A DNA stretch of 64,000 bases from Crossaster papposus (taxonomy: Eukaryota; Echinodermata; Asteroidea; Velatida; Solasteridae), in assembly GCA_037893245.1 (NCBI GenBank), contig JBAIAA010000237.1, positions 1,550,001 through 1,614,000 on the forward strand. Direction: 5' to 3'. Below, in pieces: positions 39,001-51,000 of this stretch (position 1 is its first letter; every line of letters starts with the position of its first letter). A program made the translations under genes and the position numbers. The notes under the pieces were generated by a model. It made no database searches, was not told the DNA's origin, and saw only the letters and a list, made by a program, of their open reading frames with translations.

Positions 39001-42000
39001 AGAGCAGACCCGCCTTTTTGTCTCTATACCCTATACACACTCCTGACTATTGTTACCTAACGCATCCCCCAGATATCTCAAAGGATTTCTCAAGATTCCG
39101 GAAACAATGACCAATACAAAAGACAGGGGTTCCCCTGCCTCATATCATGCTTCATATGACAATCTGGCATGGAACTACTGAATCAAATTTGTGACTTGAC
39201 CACACAAAAATGGGTTTCAAGTTTTCGGTTTCGAATTGGAACCAGTTCTTTTTAGAGAACCGGAACTAGCTTTAGACACACTTTGGAACCACCCAAACCT
39301 AGTATGTCCTCACGCTTTACCACTGAGCAAAGGAATGGCACCAGCACATTTAGCTGAAATCAAATATCGTTTTATGGCAAAATTTACCTAGCTAAGAAAA
39401 ACACTGACATTAGAGCTTGACTGGGGTGGGAGATGACAACCTTCACGTGGTCCACCCTGTTTCCACTAATGTCATCAAACCGATGTATGCAGCAACTAGT
39501 TAAGCTGCTCATCATACGAAAGAAGAAGAAGAAGAAGAGCTTGACTTCTTTTATGTAAATCCTAAAAGTAACTCAAAAGGTGCAATTATTCCAACTGGCA
39601 TGCTGGAGGTGATTAAACTTCCATCCATCAGAGTTGTATTCGAGTCCCTGCAAGTCCATCACAAGTTCTTCAGTCTCAAGTCAAATCACCAACTGTTCAA
39701 ATGAACTGTTAACAAAAGCATTCCTTTGTCATTGTTCAACCAGTCACTTGCGACTGGCTTAATAATGACTGGACTTGTGACTGGACTTGTGACTGGACTT
39801 GTGACTGGACTTGTGACCGGACTTGTGACCGGACTTGTGACTGGACTTGTGACCAGACTTGTGACTGGACTTGTGACCGGACTTGTGACCGGACTTGTGA
39901 CCGGACTTGTGATCGGACTTGTGATCGAACTTGTGACCGGACTTGTGATCGGACTTGTGATCGGACTTGTGATCGGACTTGTGATCGAACTTGTGATCGG
40001 ACTTGTGATCGGACTTGTGATCGGACTTGTGATCGGACTTGTGATCGAACTTGTGATCGAACTTGTGATCGAACTTGTGATCGGACTTGTGACCGGACTT
40101 GTGACCGGACTTGTGACTGGACTTGTAGGAACTCAAATGCAACTCTGCCTTAATCTTTCAGATTTTTTTGAAATAAAGACTGTCAAAAAGATCTGTTCTG
40201 CGATCAGCCTGTTTTTTTTACTGTGTTTTCTAGAAAAGTGTTATATCTGCTAAGCTGAAACTTCAACAGGTTTAGGTTTTGAACACTCCTTTTTTTTTTT
40301 TTTTTTGTAGTGTTTTTATTGGAAATTGAAGAAAACAAATTGTTTGAAAAACAAATGATCCTATAAGCAGAGGACAAAAAAAACAAAGCAGAGGAGAAAA
40401 AAACATGGTCGCACTTGTCTGCCGCGCTTTAAACATGTTTTGCAAGAATGCCAGGTTCCTTGCCCAAGCTGGTTCAATTTGTCCACATGTCCACGACACA
40501 ATTCACATGTTCACCGTGATTGACTGCAGATGTAAATTATGATTATTCCCAGGCACAGCGGGCTGTGTCTTTGACGTATGTCCTTTGCAAGTTTTCCCTG
40601 TTCATAATTGTTTTTGACTTGGGAAGAAAATTGTAATATCCTTTCCTATTACTTCAGTGTGATATTGTATTGAACACTTTCAATAATCCAAATTTGGACA
40701 CATGAACATTGTGTTAAAGGTAGAATACACCATTGGTTTTTGCTTGAATTATCAGGAATAGGTGAATTAAAACTCAACTGAACAAATTAAAATAATAATA
40801 ATAAAAATATACCCTACCTACCTACCTACCTGGATTTTTGTCAAGCCGTTATTGTAAACACACCATTTATTTTGTTTGGCAATGTGCCGTAATAATTACA
40901 TATAAACTTTTTGTCTGTTGCAGGCATGTGGCCATACTTGGTCCCTCCCCACCTACAGCCCCACAGCCACCAGCTACAACAGCTCGTTCTGAACCAGCCC
41001 TCCTTTGCCCCACCCTTGCCCCACCAGTCCTCCCACCCCATGACCCACAGACCCGACCAGCCGCTTCCCAACGCCGACTACCACTTTGCCCTGCAGCAGC
41101 ACCAGGAGGCCCTAGCCCAGTGGTACCGGCAGGACGAACAGCGTCAGAGGGAGGAGCAACGCAGGCGGGAACAGCAATCCCGCAGAAGCAGCGGTGGCAG
41201 CGGCACCGAGAAAACCCCAAGCGACAACAAGAGCCACAAGAGTGGTTCGAGCGGAGAGACAAAATCCGAAAATCACACGGAGAAGCAGCCAACGTCTCAC
41301 TCTCACGACGTCCTCAATCTTAAGATACCTCCCCACGCCCCGTATCTACCCGGCGTGCCATTGCCAGGCCAACCGCCGGTCTCCTATGTCTACCCACCAC
41401 AACAAGTGCAATACCTCTACAACCACGCAGGCGTATTCCCAGCACAAGCTGTCTCCTGTAGCTCGTCACCGAGAACTGAATCCGGGGCCTCCACGGCTTC
41501 GCCGAAGCAGACCACGACCAAATGTAGCACCAGTTTGGATGGAAACAAAACCACCAAGTCGGACAACGGTCTGAAGACCGCTCTGAAGAACATAAGTGTC
41601 CAGACGTCCCCCTCTGACACCCCAGCCAGCATTGATGACTCGAGGGAGAGTAAACTCGCAGCGTCAGAAGAGACGGAGGAAAGCGAAGAAAGAGATACGT
41701 CTCTAAGAATAGAAGAAATTGAAGACCAGGAGTTGATCATCGTTGACGTCGTCAGCGACGATGCCAGCGACAACCAAATGCTGGAGAGTGAGAAAATCAA
41801 CCAAGAGAACAAGTGCTCCTTAATGAGAGCGAACTCGAACTTGGAATCCACTATAGTTGACAACACGCCTGTTGAGGACTCCAGGACTAGCGGAATGATT
41901 GTAGACCCAAGGACTAGTACGTTGATTTCAGCTTCGCTGTCGTCCACCGAAAGTAAGAGTGATGTGAACTTGGACCCCGCCATGACGCAGAAAAGTATTT

Positions 42001-45000
42001 TGGAGACGGTAATCCCTATTGCTCCTTTGACCACGCCCCCTCCGGACATCGAGGTTTCTCTTCAAGAATCTTCGTCAGCCTCAGTTCAAGAGGAGCCAGG
42101 CAAGGAGTCTCTCGTCTCTAACGTCTTGACGACTACACAGAGCTTTGCATCTCGGATGGAGGCCTTGGATAAGGACCAGCTAGCGGCCATCGAGGGCATC
42201 GCTCTACTGAGCGAGGTTTCCGAGCAGAAAGTCTTCTCTGTCTGTAATGGTAAGATGCTTAAAAATTAAGACGCAAGCTCTAAAATAATAGGATGCTAAT
42301 TTCATGAAAGCTTTAAGCACTCAAATTTGCTAAGCACAAACAAAGTTTAACAATAATGGGTTTCCAGCCACGATTCCATGTGATGTATACTGCTTGTGAC
42401 TAGTTTCCACATTAAAAAAAATAAATTGCTGAGCAAGAAAAGTTACTCACCATTCTTTCTGATTAACCAGTTTCGTGCCGGAATTTTTTTAACATCAGCG
42501 AGCCGACGCGCGGGATTATTTTTTACGAAACTGAATCCGAAGCGTGTTCAGGCTGATAGTACCAGGAAGCACACCCACGCGTTTCCGGCCTTGCTCGCTG
42601 CTGACACACATTTCCGGCCTTGCTCGTGGCGTGTTAATGTGTCATCCGTTTGAAATTTGGGGAAAACTTTGCGTTTATATATGTCATCCGGCGGAAACTG
42701 GTTAACAGTGATACTGGCAGTTACAAATTCTAAGTGCCACAGATAAAATCTGATTTGGTTTTGAACCCTATCCTGAAAAATGTGGCATTGGTCACCAGAA
42801 ACGCACAGTTTTGCTGCACCGACCATTGTTTCTGTTTAAATGGAGCAAATGACAAAGAAGAAAAGTTTTTCACGGCCAACAATCAAGCGCACACAGATAG
42901 TTGCGTTCAAATTGCCGTTAACCCTTGGTGATAATATGTATTGACCTTTAATTGTGGGTGTGCTTCAAAATACTAATGGTTTTCACTTTTTGCAACAACA
43001 AAAATAAGCAAGACGGTCAAAAGGTTAGGTCGAAAGAATTTTAAAGTTTCTTCTTTTGTCTTTGAATTACTCTCTGTTTCATAGTAACTTGGCCATTAAA
43101 AACAAATTCTATTGACAATAATGTGAGGTCCTCCTTATTTTCACGGTTTTCAGTGAGAGTTTAACATACAGAACACAGACAAATCCTATTCCAGTCCTGA
43201 AGAAAACTTTTGGCTGTAGTGTTTGTTTGTTTTTTCTTTAAATTGTTTTCCCATTAATTTTTTTCCCTGACTCATCAGTAATTAGATCTGAATGTTTTTT
43301 ATTATTCTGGGTCATCGAGAGATAAAAAAGCTATACCGGATCCTGCGAACATACGCGTCTGAATTAACTAGACTTCCCTTTTAAAACTAGTCAGCATTTC
43401 ATGTCCAAGTTTCAGTTTTGTTTTCCCATCAGAAAAGTACATTGTGTGAGTACCGGGAAAGTACAACGAATCCTAATGGGAACTATATTTCGTGTACAGG
43501 CACCACATAAACGGTGAAAAAAAAACCCACATTTTCCACACTTTTTTTTTTTATAGCAAATTTGCAAAGAAATATTCTATACTCTGAAAAATTCTTTAGA
43601 TGTAGTGTTTCTTTTTTCAGACATTGGAAATAGGGCTTGTCCATTTCCAAAATGAATTTATTGTTGATTATTCGAAACTGCTTTTGACCGAATATTCAAA
43701 ACTATCTTGATACATTTTTACATTTGTCAGCAGCAACAATGTGTTTTGTAGAAGGCTTAAGTACATGTATGATGTCAGGGTATTTTAACCTGCTAATAGG
43801 ATCTAGGAACATTGAATCATCATTGACTAAAAAGTAACTATTGGCCCCAAAAAGTGACACCTAACAAAGCAACTTTATGGAAAAAATATTTATCTCCGAC
43901 TTATATTTACAACTTTATGTGCGTACATGTACTTTTTACATATTTTTGTCAATATTTGAACTGGCAAAAAACTATTTGAATATTTAGTTGATGATCGAGT
44001 ATCCAAATATTTGTTATGGACGATGTGCCCTCTGTTGCAAATGTGCCCACACACATCATGTTTTGCATAAAATTTGGTTAAGAATGATGTCGCAGGTCAG
44101 ATTGCCTTTGACTTTTAGGTGACCTTGATTGGGACTTGTTTAAAACATGCTTAAAGGTAGGGTACACCATTTGCAGATATCAAAAAATGTTACTACCGAA
44201 TTATTAGGAAATATCTTATCTATTTGAAACTAAATAATGATTGTAGGCATCCAGCAAAATGATTGCGCTAGATATCTTGTAACTGTTCCGAAATTTTTTA
44301 TTTTATTTAAAAACAATTGCCGGACGGCGATTGCAAAAAACAAGAACAATATATAAACCACTGCCCTAAACTGGTTGAAAACGAACGTCGCTTTTCTTGC
44401 TTTTCTCAGCATCCATGATTGTAAAACTTCAGAGAGGTCAGTTAAACGGTATTTACTATAAAATACAACCCCCCAAATCCACCGATTCATGATAATTCAA
44501 GCAATTACCAATGGTGTATCCAACCTTTAAGGCCTTTTAAAGTAGGAAATTGATTGGGGTTCGCCGACAATTTTTGGGAGAGGCTGTTGCCTTTTGCACC
44601 GAGCCTGACAACAAAACCTTTGCTGTTGCTTCCTTAACCTTTAGAAGAAGATACTCCCTTTCATGGCGCTGGCCTATTCAAACATCAGGCTTCTTCAGCT
44701 CGCTTTGATTCCTCATTCAATGCAAACATGCTCTGAATTATTTCAAAAAGCAAGGGAGGAAAAGTTATCTAGAACTTGTAGAAATGTCACAGGTACTTGC
44801 CAATTAAAAGAAGGGGCGCCGGTAGTGGCCAATGAAAGGACTTCCAGTGGCCCGGTTCCCCGAGCTACATTACTGACATTTACCACGGCGCTGCTGAATA
44901 CCGGTGACGCTTTTAGTCTTTTTGTAAGGATGTGAATTGCTGAAGCTGCTTGATTAAAATGGTCGCCATTTCGGCACTTTGACTTCCCATTCCGGCCCGC

Positions 45001-48000
45001 GAGGCTATTGGGTGGGGCTGAGAACAGATTTTTTGTTTATCACAGCTAGTATTAAAATGCCACAGGAAAAGATATTATATATAGATATATATATATATAT
45101 ATTATATGCAGAATGTATTATCCCTAACCATCCCCATCCAGTCAATCTCCAACACCAGGTTTTGTTTTGATCTGTTAGGATAGGTACTGGACCCCTAAAC
45201 TGACAGTCTTTTACACTGGGTTAGGCATACCTCCAGAATTAGAGTCCAACACTTTGTGGGTACAGTTTGCCATATGGTGTTGGGATTTGCCAGGATGGGT
45301 ATGGTAATGGTTCCTAGTAAATTATAATAGGAAGAAAAGTTTGAACACCTAAAGTGGGCCTAATGTTAGGGTTGAAAGGTATGGCAACAGTATCATCCCA
45401 TCCCTTACTAAATTGCTCAACAAGCACACTTGACCAATTGGGATCTTAAAAAAACACATTTAAGATAAACTTTTAAAGGGAGTGTACATCATTTGCTTTT
45501 GCTGTAATTTCCAGAAACGGATGAATTTGGGGGGTTAGTAGGTTATCAAATATGTGACCTGTCATCACAAAATGAGCGTAAAGTCGCACGGAGTGATTTC
45601 CCAGTACGGCCAGTCAAAGTCTGGAGGGGTGGTCGATTTTGAGATTATATGGGGTTTTTTAAAGACTAAATACCCAACAATCAATTCCCAATTTTTCAGG
45701 ACGATCAGATAAAAACAAAATTAGTTTTTGAGACAATTTTGACAATGCCTTTCTATGCCTTTCACACAATTTCTCGCAAGAAATGCACGTTTTCTCATAA
45801 TCTCTGTATTAAGACTCCAGACTAAAAAATTAAAATTAAAAAAAATATTGAGTATCAAACCTCCAGGTGTTATATACCATTGGAAAGCTCTGTTTCCACA
45901 GAATTTAGAAATACCCATATCTCATTTTTTGATTTTGACGACTTTACGCTCATTTTGTGATGACAGGTCACATATTGTTAAACTGACTTGTTTCACGTTT
46001 TGGGTTTATAGATTCTGGAAAAATGAAGAAAACCAATCATGTTCTCGTAGTCTAGTTCCCAGACTCCAAATGAAACGGAGCAAATTATATACGTCAGAGA
46101 ATCAGTCTAGGAATAACTAAATATGAACAATTGGAGCAGTATCTGAAAAAAAACAGGCTTTTTTTCCAGCGCTGGTCAGCAGTATTTCCGCGGTTCCTAG
46201 CCCCCAGTATGGGCACGATTGAACCAAAGATGATGCATTGATAAACCTAATCGATGCTTTGTTTTGCAGTCGTGAGCCATATCTAAAAAAAAAAAAACTT
46301 GAGTCATTTTACTTAAAGGTAGGATACACCATTTGCAGATATCGAAAATATTTACTACCGAATTATTAAGAAATATCTTACTCATTTGAAAGTAAATAAT
46401 GATTCTAGGCATCCAGCAAAATGATTGTGCTAGATATCCTGTAATTATTCAGAAAAATAACATTTTATGAAGAAAAATTTGCGATCGCCGTCTCGAAAAA
46501 AACAAAGATAACATAAGAATAACTGCTCTGTTTTTGGTAAAACTTCGTAAAACTTCGGACAGGTCAGTTAAACGACATTTACTATAAAATACAACATCCA
46601 AATCTACCCATTCATCATAATTCAAGTAATTACCAATGGTGTATCCTACCTTTAATTTCCACCCAAACAGACAATGATAAGACCATCACTGCCCAGAATT
46701 CCCAGACCAGAGACGATTCCTACCTCCTCGACGCTCGTCACCAGGACAACGGCACTCCTCTCCAGAGCAACACAGCCAGTGCGTTGACCTCTGCCAGCGG
46801 CGGCACGCTGCAGCTAATCAGTCAGTCTTGTCCCACGTCGCCCACGGATTTCATCTTCAAAAGTAATTCTTGAAGTTGCAAATCTCAGGGGAAGGGGAGG
46901 GGGAAAAAGTGAGGGGTGAAAAGTGTGGGGTATGTTTAATAGTGAAGTACTCCTAGAGATACTAAAATCCCATTCCTTTCGAACAAAAGTTTGGACACAC
47001 AAGACACTTCGCTGTCTAAAAGTTTTGTGAAAAATGCTACTTCAGAACACGGTGATCTCTGGAAATTTGCTGGTAACAACGCATACGGTGAAATGGTTTT
47101 TTTGACCGAAAAATTGTCAAATCCTAATATGCACACGAGAGTACTGAACTGGCTTAATAATTCATGTCACATATTACCTTTGACCTTTCAGGGAGCGCAT
47201 CCAGCGATGGAGTGGACACGTTCACAAGCCCAGGGGACATACTCAACCCTAACGAGGTAGAGATGACGCAACGACTGGCCGAACTACAGCGGAAATATCA
47301 GGAGAAGAAACGAGAGCTGGACAAGCTGCAACGCAAGAAGGAGAAAAAGTACGTAGGGACTGACGTCTGGGACGAGTGTCACTGTGAACCTTTGGAAGGC
47401 TAAATAAGAAAATAGAAGTGTGCTGAACGAAATGGTCTCGACCACTGGGACCTAAGATCATAGAGATAAATTTGTGTTAAAGTGGACAATCTTGATAAGC
47501 AAGATTAATATGCTAGGCAAATGTCTGCCGAGGAAAATTATTCCTACTTTTTCAACATTATCTCATTTTTGTTGGTGTCTTGTTCCTACTTTTTCTACTT
47601 TTTTCTTGAACTTCCAAATATTGTCCACTTTTCTCTACATTTTGTTTCATTTTGTCCCAAGTGGAATCTCATTGAACATATCTTATCAAAGTGTTACACA
47701 CTGTCATATGTAAATCCCAGTGAAAGGCTTGGGTGCAGGAGTACTGCAACTGTACTTCCAAGAGCTTAGTTGAGGATGGAACAAAAGTGTTGTGAGTACA
47801 GATTGTTACAAATGGGACTCATGATGCTGTGGACATGGGTGAGTATCAACGGAAACTACTCCTGGAAACCAAAGTCCTGATTTATTTTTTAATTTTTTAA
47901 AGCTACCGTTGCTACAGCTACAGTTCTGCTTAAAAGCCTCGAAAAAACATAACTTGACTTTATTGGTTGGTAACCTGGTTTTAGTATAGCCTAGAATCAT

Positions 48001-51000
48001 CCTGAAACTGGTCCATGGAATCCAGAGACATTTTGTGCTTCTGTCTAATTAAATTTCCACTTTTAATTTTGATTTCATTTTTTGTTTCTAATACAGCAAA
48101 TATCATGCACTCGAATCAATAGATTTTCTGTTTTCTTCCTACTAGTTATGAGACAGCCGGACTTGCTTATTACCAATTATGCGAAAAAGTTCTTGACATT
48201 TCCCCTCGCTCCTCCTTCCGCAAGTCTGTGGACAAAAATGCTGCCAGACTTGTTGAGACATTCAGCTAGGCATATCCGACAAAAGTATATCCAATGAAAT
48301 TACGTGCTTTGAAATGCCTTACATCTGGAGGGTCTTTTGGCTAGCCTGTGGTCTTGACAGCCTTGTCCGGAAAAAAGTCCATCAAAAGTCCAGTCACGAG
48401 TCAACTAAATCACGAGTCAACTAAATCACGAGTCAACTAAATCACGAGTCAACTAAATCACGAGTCAACGAGTCAATCACGAGTCAACTAAATCCAGAGC
48501 TACAGCTATCTCCATTGTCAGCCTGCTCATGCATAACTGTAATGGGCGAACACCTGGACAATGGCCCTAGACGAGGGATTCGGGCGCGGTCCGAGTTCAC
48601 AAGTCCGGATGCGAGGAAATCCGGAGTCAGTTTGTCTAATCAAATGCCATAGGGAAGGACAGTTTACAAAGGAACGCACTTTGAATAGATAATGACTTGA
48701 TTTGAGACTGATGGACTTGTGGGGACTTGTAAAGACTTCCGGGCATGTTTGTTAGATAATGACTTGCAGGCTAGGGCAAGTCGAGAACCTTTCTCCTTAG
48801 TGCACAAAAGCTGTGGGATCTACCATCTCACAAGAATCTACCAAGTCTACCAAAATATATTTTAGTTAAATATTCATATTGTTGAGCTTAAAAGAATGAA
48901 AACTGGTCCAATTTCATAGCTCTGCTTTACCGTAAGTGAAAAATCACTGCTTACTATAGCAGTAAATTCTGTGCTTACAGCAAGTGTGTTTCACGGTTTA
49001 GCGTGGACATTTGGCCTATGCGCATTCATACATCCCGTAACTAAGGATTCTGTGCTGAAAAGGTTGGCGCAGAATTTTTGTGCTAGCGCAGATTAGCGCA
49101 AAAAGGTGATCGTAAGCACGGAATTCTGAAGTTAAGAGCCATGAAATTGGGGCCTAGGTCACCTCGTTCCTTATCCAGCATCGATTCCACAATCTGGCAT
49201 GAGCAAGGCATCTGGTGATTCTCGCGTTGTATCCTTCTTATCAGTAATGGCAGTTTGTCTGATTACAACCTAAAACACATGGCCCACAGGAAGCCAAGGT
49301 CAATCGCAGGAAATGAGAAAAAATAGCGGCAAACGTCAGCACGGTGGTCGACAATAGTCGGTCGTATGGTTTTTGTTTAAATACTATCCTGTGCTGGCCT
49401 GACTGAGAAAACATAGGCACCACCTGCATGGGAACCAGCTAATGAATGCCACATCCAGGATGTGCAAAATTGCTACAAGATTACAATCGTTCGGAACGAG
49501 CGAGGCTCGGGAATGCGTCAGAAGCACAAACGAAATGTTGCTTCTTCTTTTTTGCGTGTGTGCCAGCGTGCGTGTTTTTGACGTTATTGATTGTGACAAC
49601 ATGATGCATTGTTGGACATTTGACGCGCATTACGGCACGTCCGCCACAGTTTACGCGCACAACTTTGAGGAAAACAAGCCTCGAATATTTGATGAAGGTT
49701 CTGGCTGACTGATCCAATCTTAACCCTGTCAACTTCAATCGTGGAGGTGATTATAAACGGGAGGGTCTTTATCCATCAAGGTCTTTGACAAATTTACGAT
49801 TTAATAGCTCGGAGGAAAAAAAACAATGTAGTTTCATTTTTGAAATCTGGTCTGAAAGTGCAACTTTTTGGAACTGTCCCAAAAGTAAAATTGGTGATGT
49901 ATTTTCTTTTTTTTTACGTCCTAGGCTTTCCTATCGCAATATATTTTCTGTTTTAGCATGCACGCATAACCTGCAGAGAGAAAGAGAATTAATGATAACT
50001 CGACAGTGAGTGGGTCACTGTAACAATTATTGTCAATGTGCCAAGAAATGTCAAAACCCAAAAATTGTTCTGCTTCCATAACATGTGGAGAAATGGAAGT
50101 GGTGATAACTTCAAAAGAAAGTATAGTAGCCGAAGAAAAAAATGCAACTTAGTTAAAAGTAGCTTTCGCGATAATCTTGCTTGTGCTACACAATAATGTA
50201 GAATGTATTTTTGCGATTATATAAATAGTACAATTGTTTGGCTAAAGCCGCGTTCGCATTTGACTTAATATTGACTCAAAAGTTACCGTACGTGATTGTC
50301 AAAGTTAACGTTGTTTAATCCTCCGCTAGAAGCTTGGACCTGTGGATCTTACTGTTGCGGAGGGTAAAATGAACGATTTGACAATGTTACCCTCTGTCCG
50401 CATTGGATTTAATTTGGTTAAAGTTGAAAACAGTCTCCGTAGGTTTTACCCAAAAAAGTCCAATGCGAACGCGGCTAATGTCAGAGACCTTGTCTCACAA
50501 ATAGCTCGTATATCTATAAAATACGAAGCAAATTACATTTGTCTTGTCTGTTCGGAATTGACGTGCGGGAGTGGTTTTGTTTGTTTTCTATCTATATTTA
50601 TTTCAAAGGACAAATCTACCATGGCCCATTAGCCAAATATCTTTTTCACTACATACTCGCACTGTGTGCCACATTCCATGCTGGTATTATCGAAGACACA
50701 ATCCCATTACCTATCTGCCGTACGAAGATGACCAAAAAGACAATAGCCATTCTGAACAACCATTTCTACAGAATTGTGTGTGCTCCGAGAATAGCTTCAT
50801 GGGCTCGTACTGTTTTTCTTTTTCGTAGTTGATCCCGATACCCCCAAAGTCCCAACTTTTGTTGGCTCCTCCTTTGAATGTGAAAAGCGAGAAGCTCATC
50901 AGTAACTCTTTTTGTCCCGCTGTTTGTCTGAAGTAATTTGGAGTGTCACTCCGCTCTTCTTTGAAGGGACAAGGGCTCGAGAAGCCTGGACCAAGATGGG

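Larger units (their letters stand above)
38958..40923 (+). other. Intron 8
   Basis: Holds the 30-unit minisatellite, an AGAAGAAGAAGAAGA run (39521), an M1 tip and the CCTACCTACC repeat. Confidence 0.75.
42250..46670 (+). other. Intron 9
   Basis: Holds M5, M2, M1, M3 with M6 inside, and M1 copy 18 at the acceptor. 42940-44150 is AT-rich with no recognised feature; a TATA dinucleotide run lies at 45078-45105. Confidence 0.75.
47349..50966 (+). other. Intron 11
   Basis: Holds a dispersed repeat, the coding-like segment at 48146, the 16-bp minisatellite, the M5-like element and M8. 49160-50240 has no identifiable element; its open frames are short and lack motifs. (Intron 10, 46863-47191, is 329 bp with nothing notable.). 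Confidence 0.75.

Noticed and set aside
39726..40253. 175-codon TGLVTGLV frame and 127-codon HKSGHKSD frame
   Set aside because: Both are readings of the 12-bp tandem array; no start context or flanking coding sequence.
40838..41323. 161-codon frame overlapping exon 9
   Set aside because: Wrong reading frame of exon 9; the in-phase frame carries the TNRC18-like sequence.
1..46655. Recurring open frames with peptides like MPRIIIYFQMSKIFLNNSV
   Set aside because: They are translations of the M1 MITE; frames break differently in each copy and no copy encodes a domain.
50342..50632. 96-codon open frame
   Set aside because: Runs across the right arm of inverted-repeat element M8 and shows no domain.
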